Positions 56,172-64,000 of a stretch of DNA of 64,000 nt are shown piece after piece. The notes below the pieces were generated by a model. It saw only the letters and a list, made by a program, of their open reading frames with translations. It was not told the DNA's origin and made no database searches. How positions within the stretch are numbered: the first letter of the stretch is position 1; each line of letters opens with the position of its first letter. Source of the stretch: Hypericum androsaemum (taxonomy: Eukaryota > Streptophyta > Magnoliopsida > Malpighiales > Hypericaceae); the NCBI GenBank assembly GCA_963995505.1, contig OZ023187.1, positions 12,983,176-13,047,175 on the forward strand, read 5' to 3'. The position numbers and the translations under genes are program-made.

Positions 56172-56853
56172 ACCACACCGTGACAAATCAAGATGGGCTT
56201 CGATGAAAGGCCTCGACGACAAGAGGGAAAGCATCGGGGAGCGACGGTGCCTTATCCTTCCGACTTCGCCAGCTTCGAAGATGGCTGCGGTGTCGGGAAT
56301 GATGTTGGGCGAGGAAGACGACTTTGACCTACGACGGAGTCAGGAACGATGAGGGTCGGTGTCAATTAGAACAGCGAGGAAGATGACAAGAGCTCGATTG
56401 GACCAGCGATGTGGTTCCGCGTCGACTTGGACTGGCGATGTGGGTCGGAGTTGGGAACGATGTTGAGCTCGTGGTTGAGGGAAGCCATGTGCGACAGGAG
56501 CTCTGACAGGAGCGCCAAAACGACACGAAGGTGCGTGCTCTCAGATGTACGCCTCCGAGACGAACTCTGGCGAGAGAAACACCCAGGACTCAAGGTCGGA
56601 ATTTTGGCGGATGGGCTCTCCGGTGGTGCTTGCGGAGGTCATAGCGTTCACCGTAGCCGGCCAAAGGTTGAAGAAGGATATTTTTTTATTACAATGGTAT
56701 AATTGTCTGTTTAAATTTATGTTGACCGGATGACATCAGCGAGGACCTTAGAGTTTAATAAAATCATATTAGGAGTCAAACTTTCAATTTCGAAACAAGA
56801 TGAGCTAAAACAATAATTTAAGCAAACTTCTGGTGCCTGAGGACAATTTGCCC

Positions 56854-57302
56854 TATAACTTTAGGTGTGAGGAGGATTTTTGGAGGGTATATATAGAGCT
56901 TTGGGATCAGTAAAATTCCTGAAAACATGACTTTTGACTGTTCACACAGCCAGGCTGAGGCTGGGTCTGGTCTGGTTTTAAGTTCCAAATTTTCAAACCA
57001 TATAGTTATTAGTTGCATATAATCTTTATTATAATAAGGTCATCTACAATCCCCAGGAATATTGTTTCTTGTGCTACATAAATAACTGGTCAAAGGCTAC
57101 AAGCCAACTTCCTATGATCAATGAAGCCTTTCGACTTCTACTCTCGCGTAATTTGATTTAATTTAATTTCATAACACCAGCTTGCAAATTGTAATTACTC
57201 ATCTCGAACACTTAAATTAATTGTCTTTGATGTAAATATTAAGAAATTTAAATTTGGTTAAAAATTTATTAAGTTTTAGTATTACAAATGTAAATGATAT
57301 TG
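56854..57302. other. Intergenic AT-rich DNA, no gene seen
   Basis: No coding sequence or bounded element between the Mutator-like element and the hAT MITE. Confidence 0.5.
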
Positions 57303-57310
57303 TTGAAAGA

Positions 57311-57600
57311 AGGGCGGAGCCACGTTGAACATTGTGGGGGCAATTGACCCCAACTTAATTATTTTTATTTGATAACTAGGTATATTTTTTAATGTATGTC
57401 CCCACTAAAATTAAAAATTGACCCCACTAAAAAATTAATCAACCTAAAAATTGAAACCAGAATGACCCATTACCGACTTATCATATGTTAGTCGGGCCCA
57501 GAAAAGTGTGTATTCCAAATGTCAAACAAGTTATCGAGCTTGAACTTTTTGAAAAAATTATATTGCCCCCACTCCCCAAATTTTTTGGTTCTACCCCTGG
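57311..57600. mobile_element. hAT-type MITE, 290 bp, 8-bp target duplication TTGAAAGA
   Basis: Ends AGGGCGGAGCCACG (left) and, on the minus strand, CCAGGGGTAGAACCA (right) are short imperfect inverted repeats of the GGCGGAGCC type common in plant hAT MITEs. The identical 8-mer TTGAAAGA lies at 57303-57310 and 57601-57608, the hAT target length. The interior is rich in GGGGG / CCCCC patches near both ends. Non-coding. Confidence 0.85.
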
Positions 57601-57608
57601 TTGAAAGA

Positions 57609-58180
57609 GACGATATTTAAATTAGAAGCCGGTGGTTCGATTTTAAATATCAAAAATTTATTGTCTTTGTGTTTGTGCTATTTAAGTAAAAATTTTGATT
57701 TGGGAACCAAATAGTATTAAAATTTATCAGTATTTAATATCTTGACTCGAAGATGTGTTAATCAAGATTAGTGCATGTTCAGATATAATATGATTAGTCT
57801 ATAACAGAAACACGTGGAGGTGGGGCCCAGGGCCGACAAACAACACAAACTCACGTGCGGGGGGGCAGATTCTATGGGGACAAGGCTAATCCCCAAATTT
57901 GGGGACTAAAATGAAGATTGTGGCAATCTATGTATTAACAAAATAATTGAGGATAAAATTGAAAAACTAATAAAAACAAAAAGGGAGATGGAAAATTAGC
58001 TGGCACGCTTTTTATGGAAAGACTAAAATGTAAAAAAAATAAATCAATCAATCTCACGTTAAAAGAGGAAGGGATTATTTCTCTCTCTCATTAAATTATT
58101 GTCAATTTCAAAAATTCTACCACCTACCAGATTATTATTTTTTAAATAAACTCAAAAAATCAAAGAACGAAAAGACAATA
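57609..58180. other. Intergenic DNA, no gene seen
   Basis: AT-rich, with G-rich patches near 57860-57910. Nothing bounded is visible. Confidence 0.45.
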
Positions 58181-59250
58181 GAAAACCAATATCACTGCAT
58201 TCGAAAACCAATATTATTACATTTGCAAACCAATATTACTATGTTCGGAAGCCAATATCACTACGTTCGGAAAATTAATATCACTACGTTCGGAAACCAA
58301 TATCACAACGTTCGGAAACTAATATAACCTCATTCGAAAACCAATATCAACACATTCAAAAATCAATATCAACACATTCGAAAACCAATATCAACACATT
58401 CGAAAAACCAATATCACCACATTCGAAAACTAATATCAACAAATTCGAAAAATCAATATATCACCACATTCGAAAACCAATATCACTACATTCGAAAACC
58501 AATATCACTACGTTCGAAAACTAATATCATTACATCTGAAAACCAATATTAATACATACTCAAAACCAATATCATTAGCAACTGAAACCAATATTATTAC
58601 GTTCGAAAACCAATATCATAACATTCGAAAACTAATATCGATACAAACTAACACCAATATCGATACAGACAAAAACTAACATACAAAAACTAAAATCAAT
58701 ACAGACTCAAACCAATATCATTACATCTGAAAACCAATATCAGTACAGACTAAAACTAATATCAGTATAGACAAAAACCAATATCAGTACGTACTCAAAC
58801 CAATATCATTACATCTGAAAACCAATATCAGTATAGACAAAAACCAATATCAGTACGTACTCAAACCAATATCAATACATCTGAAAACTAATATTAATAC
58901 ACACTTAAACTAATATCAGTACATACTCAAACCAATATCAGTACAGACTAAAACCAATGACATTAGAGACTAAAACCAATATCAACACATACGCAAACCA
59001 ATATCAGTACAGACTAAAATCAACATCAATACAGACTTAAACCAATATCAATACATACTCGAACCAATATCATTACAGACAAAAACCAATATTATTACAT
59101 ACTCAAACCAAACAAAAGAGGTCACCAAAATCAATATCACCACATTCGAAAATCAATATCACTACATTCGAAAACCAATATCACTATAGTAAAAAACCAA
59201 TGTCAATACATTCGGAAATCAATATCGATACATTCGAAAACCAATATCGT
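58181..59250. repeat. 22-bp minisatellite, about 48 units
   Basis: Repeats of a unit like AAACCAATATCACTACATTC with an extra two bases. Variants replace the last half by AGACTAAA, CATACTCA or CATCTGAA, which occur in blocks and indicate higher-order amplification. The right end merges directly with the coding sequence of the adjacent CRF pseudogene at about 59245. Confidence 0.95.
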
Positions 59251-59787
59251 CGGAGGATGACGTGGATGTCGTCTCCTTCGGGGGAGGCGCGATGAAGTTG
59301 GTGAGGGCTTCGGACCCGCGGAGCTGGATGGCCGCGTTGTCGTAGACCATCGCGGCTTCCTCGGTAGTGTCGAATGTCCCCCACGGCCTTTGCCTCACTC
59401 CTCTGAATTTCTTCCCGCCGGCCGCAGTTTTTGGCGAGGTCGTCGCCCGGCGCCGCTTGTTGCTGCTCTTCTTGGCCACCTTCTTCGGAACGGCAACCAC
59501 TTGACTGGGAGCGTGGGGTGACGAGTCGATGGTGATCTCGTTGACGAACCTCTTGACCCGGCTACGGCGCGAAGAAACGGTGTTGTTGCAGTAGGTCAGC
59601 AAGTGCTCTTCTTCGTCACCGAAATCCGTACGACTCTAGGGGCCACACTGCTGTACGACGCCGTATGGGCGAGTTTGGTGAGGCTCCGGTGCTCTGTGTA
59701 CTTCAACGGAACGGGAGGCGGAGGTCTTGTACTACTCGTTGAGAGAGAGAGAGAGGGAGAGAGAGAGAGAGAGAGATTTTGTTTCAA
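59250..59787 (-). pseudogene. Cytokinin response factor (AP2/ERF, CRF clade) pseudogene
   Basis: On the minus strand the N-terminal CRF motif is visible at about 59710-59610: LKYTEHRSLTKLAHTASYSS and VVRISVT. The frame is then lost (the VRISVT frame stops within five codons) and resumes in another frame as [16 protein letters not shown] and a Lys/Arg-rich linker. The AP2 domain starts [12 protein letters not shown] and jumps straight to [20 protein letters not shown]. The roughly 18 residues between, which include the WAAEIR strand that contacts DNA and the xVWLG strand, are deleted in frame. After [17 protein letters not shown] the gene runs into the 22-bp minisatellite, losing the C-terminus. 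Three independent lesions make this non-functional. Confidence 0.88.
59740..59776. repeat. (GA)n microsatellite in the CRF pseudogene leader
   Basis: Imperfect GA repeat, (CT)n on the gene strand, just upstream of the CRF motif; probably 5' UTR. Confidence 0.92.
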
Positions 59788-61351
59788 GAAGAAGAGGCGG
59801 CCACGATTTTTTTTAATAGCAAATTTAGGAGAAAAAATAGTTTAAATAGATGGGGTGGAAATCCTAGTTTGTATGGGATGGGTAAAAAGTCAAAAGTATC
59901 CTCGATAGATTAATGGCCCTTGGATTTGCAGATACTGTTTTAAAATCAAATCTGATGGCCTATATTTAACTCCCCACCTATGGACAACATTTCTTTAATC
60001 CCCACTCAATTCATTCTCCACGTGCGGTGCCATTGTTGTCGCCGTTTTGGTCGCCGGGCCCGGCTTGGTCAACGCTCCGCCGGGCTTGGATTTGACTCCA
60101 ATTTATATAAAATCACTTGTGGTTTGTAATAACAATAACCCTACTGTCTTAAATGGACATTGAAATTGAAGTAGTGAAAATCAATTACAACCATTTTTTG
60201 CTGTTATTTTTCTTTTCACTCTACAGGGGTCAGAGTCACAGAGCACAGAAGTTTTCCCCCATGGATTTTATTGGGTCATGGAATAGTGCCCCAGTAAATC
60301 TTAAAAGTGATGGGAAAATTTGGGAGTGGAATAATGAAATTTAAACTTTAATGATGTCTGAGAAATTTCTGATAACCTATTGTTTTCAATTACCTTGTAG
60401 TTCCCCACCAAAATTAACTCGTAGTTTAGCAGTACAAAAGAAGATGTAGTAAAAATATAGAAATCCAACATTATAAGTATTTCATTTTTTTTGAAGTCAT
60501 TTTGTACAGGTATTCAATAAATTAACTAATTAAAGTTTAACATAAATGTGTTATTATTGCTCAAACTCGAAATTTTTGATTTGTATGTTAGAATAACTTT
60601 GACTCATTAGATAATGATAGTATGTTCAATTAGCTATATAAATAAATCTGTTCAACCGAAGTAAATACCACATAGTCTGAATGTCCCATGAATTTGCACG
60701 CTCTATTGGCCTTTTTTCTCTCCAACCCCAAAATTTCAACCAGTCATTAAATTAGGGAAACCCCAAATTTTAAGACCTAATAAAGAGCAATGGATTGGAG
60801 AACTCTGGTTTAGATTTGCATGGTCAAACGGCCAATAGCTTAGGACGCATAAATAACCAAAGAGAGAGAAATCTTGGGTTTCCAAAAGCAAAGACAAACC
60901 AGCTTCCAAGGTCAAAATAAAAATAAAATTTCTCTCGTTGTTTTCAGTTCCGTGTATTGTGGGAAGTCGTTTTTCTCTCTTACCGGGATGGACGTTTTTT
61001 AACAATTTCAGCGTCAGATTCTATAGACATAGGCAGACATGTAACGTGTTGGGATGGCTGATTGAGACAATACCCCATCTCCTTTGTCCGTCCAACTTCA
61101 CTTCTCACTGTTTTGGAATCCCACCACTTGTGTAAGGACGATAAGATCAACACTTCAAAATAACTCCAATTTTTATTTATGTACATTTCGTATGTATCAC
61201 AGAGTTTGTTAGTACAGAGTCCCATCTCGCATGTGGCTTCGTAGTTATTAGCTAAAGTTTCCGTTAGCAATTGCTCGGTTAGGTCACTGTTAACTCCTAC
61301 AGCTGATATTACAACCAAGATAATTAAATTTACCATATCGCAGCATGATTT
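59788..61351. other. Intergenic DNA, mostly without support for genes
   Basis: Includes the expected upstream region of the CRF pseudogene. Short frames (60153-60344 plus, 60736-61005 minus) have no recognisable features. Confidence 0.4.
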
Positions 61352-61354
61352 CAT
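60980..61354 (-). CDS. Possible small secreted protein, unassigned
   Basis: Minus-strand ATG at 61352-61354, about 124 codons. The first 28 residues (MKSCCDMVNLIILVVISAVG and onward) form a hydrophobic signal-like segment, followed by a stretch with CEMGLCTNKLC. An ATAAATATATAA sequence lies on the minus strand about 45-55 bases before the ATG and could be a TATA box, though the implied leader would be very short. I recognise no family, and the second half is unremarkable. It may be a chance frame. Confidence 0.2.
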   Translation of the reverse strand: MKSCCDMVNLIILVVISAVGVNSDLTEQLLTETLANNYEATCEMGLCTNKLCDTYEMYINKNWSYFEVLILSSLHKWWDSKTVRSEVGRTKEMGYCLNQPSQHVTCLPMSIESDAEIVKKRPSR

Positions 61355-61544
61355 TGCATTAGCGGAATGCAATACATAATCTATTTTTAAGCTTTCTGTT
61401 TATATATTTATGTACTCTCGTCTTATGTCCTATAATTTTTTATTGAATGAAAGGTTATTGAGCCACATTTCTAAAAAAACTTCAAAATGACCTACATTTG
61501 AAACCCTATATTTTTTAATCTCTAGTATTTAGAGTGAAGTATTA

Positions 61545-61672
61545 TTTTACCTATTTAGGAGTTGATTCTCCTTATAATATTTTTTATATTCCTAAAATTT
61601 AAACTTGGGATCTCATTAAATAAATTTAAGTCTTTTAATACCTAAACCAACTCCCAATAGTATTTGAATTCG
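61545..61672 (-). mobile_element. Possible old SINE
   Basis: On the minus strand GGGAGTTGGTTTAGGTATTA resembles an A box, and GATCCCAAGTTTAAAT a worn B box about 40 bases later. Short TAGTATTT repeats lie near both ends. Weaker than the SINE at 61852. Confidence 0.25.
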
Positions 61673-61851
61673 TACATTTTTTTAAGAGGAAATTCGTACA
61701 TTTGGATTCATAACCGGCTAGAGTTTTTTCTCGAAAATATTGTGTATTCATACACTATTAACGTGAAGATTATGAGATCGGAATGTATAAGATCTCAAAG
61801 CGTTCGTTAAGTTGGAATTGTTTTTTTACTGTTTAATTTATTGATGTTATT

Positions 61852-61952
61852 TTTTTAAGGTAAATTTTACATCATGATAATATCAGGGTTTGAATCCTGG
61901 ACTTCTTAAATATTTATAACATCTCGTGCCATTGAGCTACAAGCCCTTTGGC
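61852..61952 (-). mobile_element. tRNA-derived SINE with perfect 18-bp target duplication
   Basis: On the minus strand the element starts GGGCTTGTAGCTCAATGGCA (A box TAGCTCAATGG) and has B box GGATTCAAACC about 40 bases on; it ends in an A run (TTTTTT at about 61851-61856 plus). The 18-mer TAATTTATTGATGTTATT occurs at 61834-61851 and 61953-61970 without mismatch. About 100 bp long, non-coding, transcribed by RNA polymerase III if active. Confidence 0.85.
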
Positions 61953-61970
61953 TAATTTATTGATGTTATT

Positions 61971-63700
61971 GTAAACTTTTTTTTATAAAGACACTTAAGA
62001 TATATTGGTCATCGAAAGATTGTGTGATTTGATGGGTTTAGAAACCTTTTGTCAACTTAAACAGACTATATATTGGTGTTTAATGATAAATAATGGTACA
62101 AATTGTGTATACATTACATCAATTTTCTAGAGCAAAATAGTGATATATGATTTTTTTGGTACAAAATATATAATTGATTTAACTTTACAAGTTTAGGAAT
62201 ATTATTGAAGCAAGCATAGTTTGAAATAACATCTTTCTCATTTTCCTAGCTAGAAGACCCCAGGCACTTGGTGTACTGTTTGCTATTAATTTAAAGTGAA
62301 GTATTATTTATGTGATTCAAATTTGAAATCGCGTGTAAGAAAATTCAAATCTGCAATGGGCGAAAGTCTGATGGGGTAATGTCGGGTGTAGGTAAAATGC
62401 CTATGGGTTGTCAATTTCTTTGTTGTTGTTCCTACGTTACATGACTCAATCAATTCGATCAAGTAATCGTCATGGGAGATAATTTAAAATTTTTAGAAAC
62501 GGTCATAAAATTATCACCCAGTAAAATATTAACCGTTTGTATACAGTTGCAAAACTTTTCATTCTATTGCCCTTTCCCCTATTAACAATTTTTCATCTTT
62601 CTCAAATATACGTCTTAGTAAATTATTTATTTCATGGTGTTTCTTTGATCTTGCGAGGGAAAAACAGTAAATTGCTGTCTGTCGGTCAAGCTCTCTCGTA
62701 CATAGAGACGGCCATTAACAACTCTCTCTTGTTGGATTCTTCACTCTATGCAAGTTTTCCTCTTCTATCGGCGTGTCGATGCATAGAAATTTAATTTTAA
62801 TTTCTTCGTACTTGGAGCAATTAAAGCCCTATTTGATTATTCCTAACTTCGATACCAACCTTAATTTATGCAGTATATTAACAGTCCAAATATTATCACT
62901 CAGTATAAAAGTCACCATAAATTACTCGAAGTAGAATGGATTCCAATAATTACATCCACGGAAAAAGAAAAGATTAAATTGTCGTTGAGTATGTGGTAAC
63001 TTGCTCTTAGAAGATTAATGGAAGTCGCCTTTGTTAGCCAATTATAAAAGCTAGAGTAAGTAGATAAATTTACCCATATTGTCTCAATTTTTCAAAGAAA
63101 AATACCATGTTTGACATCTTAGGTGTTTTAGTTGTTTACCAATCTCATCCGCAGGTAATTAAATTATGATTGATCAAATTCATATAATGGATTATCGATC
63201 ATATCATCTTGATTAACCATATACTTTTGTTTAAAAAAAGACTCTCACGGGTAGAATTTTCCGCCGTCTCCTAAATTTAATTTTTTGAAAGTATCTCTAT
63301 TTTCTTGCTACATTTGAAAATTAATAAAATATAGTAACCTAGCAGATTGTACAGAAGGAGATTCCTTCCATGATACTCTTACAAAAAATCAAATTACAAA
63401 AGAAAATTAACAAGTATTTCGATCAGATGGTCGAAGTGTTATTTAGATTTTGAGGTTGAGTCTTTAAAAATACAATAATGTTAAATATATTTTGAGAGAA
63501 ATTTATCATCTTTTAAAAATTTCATTCAGTTTGATCTAGATTAATCGACATGATATTAGTCAGATATGTGTTTATCTAAAAAAACAACAATACAAAAGCG
63601 AGTTGCCACCAAATTGAAAAAAAGGAGTCCACTTGCCAAATTCTTTTTTTCTCAAAAAAGACAAAAAGAAGGTCCCAACAATCAACAAAAGATTTCTAAA
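61971..63700. other. Intergenic AT-rich DNA, no gene seen
   Basis: Only short chance frames, such as 62537-62794. Confidence 0.5.
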
Positions 63701-63760
63701 AAAACTGATCAACAAAAGTCAGAGATCTCATGACTTGGCCAACCAAAACCCATTCGTGCG

Positions 63761-63771
63761 GTGGGTCCCAC
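63761..63771. promoter_or_regulatory. TCP-type site in a possible promoter at the right edge
   Basis: GTGGGTCCCAC contains the class I TCP consensus GGNCCCAC on both strands. It is followed by TTTTATAATC (about 63809) and GC-richer sequence with ACGTGT near 63935, so a gene may start just beyond the window. Inference only. Confidence 0.3.
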
Positions 63772-64000
63772 CGACTCTTTTTCTTTCTTTGGCTTTTCTG
63801 ATTCTCCCTTTTATAATCTCAATTTCCATATTAAAAAAGAAGAAGAATTTTAAATATCGCAAGGTCCAAGGCAGTGGTTGCTTGTGAGACAGAGACAGTG
63901 AGGGGAAGGAAGGAAGGGCCCCAAAAGTCAGCGTTACGTGTACGGCTGTGATTTCTCAGAGATCAGGTAGTTACCTGATCGAGTGCCGATCCGTTATAAC

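Larger units (their letters stand above)
50546..56853. mobile_element. Mutator-like element split by a nested copia element
   Basis: Inverted ends: left GGGTAAATTGCCCTCAG, and right (minus strand) GGGCAAATTGTCCTCAG. Similarity continues over about 170 bases, including TTTAGCTC, TTTCGAAAT, TGATTTTATT and TGTCATCCGGTCAAC. The nine flanking bases CATAGCTTC and TATAACTTT differ only by transitions and may be a decayed target duplication. Without the copia insertion (50861-56171 plus one ACCAC) the element would be about 1.0 kb. The interior on the right (56177-56690) is GC-richer with open frames, perhaps a captured gene fragment, not recognised. Confidence 0.85.

Noticed and set aside
58181..59250. 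Regularly spaced repeats that might suggest a CRISPR-like array
   Set aside because: There are no unique spacers; the whole 22-bp unit repeats head to tail. Plant nuclear minisatellite.
1..64000. tRNA, rRNA or snoRNA genes
   Set aside because: No cloverleaf with paired acceptor stem was seen; the tRNA-like boxes at 61852-61952 belong to a SINE.
1..64000. A previously undescribed multi-gene biochemical system
   Set aside because: Genes here are unrelated single plant loci separated by transposons; no conserved cluster, shared regulation or unknown enzyme set is visible.

Overview
This is a 64 kb piece of a eudicot plant nuclear genome. The evidence is plant gene families with spliced GT-AG exons (tyrosylprotein sulfotransferase, a GATA zinc-finger factor, an ARF10/16-type auxin response factor carrying a miR160 site, and a cytokinin-response-factor relic), AT-rich intergenic DNA, and a heavy load of typical plant transposable elements. 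The species cannot be named from the sequence alone.

Layout. 1-2042: the last exons of a tyrosylprotein sulfotransferase gene (+). 2043-9750: intergenic DNA holding a Mutator-like element with a perfect 9-bp target duplication (2936-3890), a hAT relic and a second Mutator-like element that carries a cytochrome P450 fragment (8589-9750). About 9800-13780: an intact GATA factor gene (+). 13400-33300: a tandem duplication of the GATA 3' flank. The second copy has been blown apart by a Ty1/copia element without integrase (16478-21884), a 1.1 kb non-LTR retroposon (22128-23206) and an endogenous caulimovirid (23512-32660). The caulimovirid has a florendovirus-like layout, is about 7.9 kb per genome unit, and is bounded on both sides by TA dinucleotide tracts. 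34698-35955: a second copy of the non-LTR retroposon, with an inverted 5' end. 36340-37835: an AT-rich satellite-like array. 38000-38700: an acidic reading-frame relic with its own TATA box. 41461-41558: a perfect 45-bp-arm palindrome. 41936-42425: a truncated Mutator-like element carrying a fragment of a sphingolipid delta-8 desaturase. 43946-48623: an ARF10/16-type gene (+) interrupted in its second coding exon by a 1.36 kb LTR element. 50546-56853: a Mutator-like element into which a copia element has inserted. 57311-57600: a hAT MITE. 58181-59250: a 22-bp minisatellite that abuts a cytokinin-response-factor pseudogene (-). 61852-61952: a tRNA-derived SINE with an 18-bp target duplication. 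The remainder is intergenic, possibly with a promoter at the right edge.

How it fits together. Only two genes look undamaged within the window: the 3' part of the sulfotransferase gene and the GATA gene. The ARF gene still encodes its DNA-binding and middle domains and keeps the miR160 site. The LTR insertion places a stop codon before the PB1 (Aux/IAA-interaction) domain, and the detached PB1 exons have since gained a frameshift. If transcribed, it would make a PB1-less ARF, which is the most functionally interesting point here. I found no unprecedented biochemical system. The novelty lies in the nesting, the gene capture by Mutator-like elements and the viral integration.
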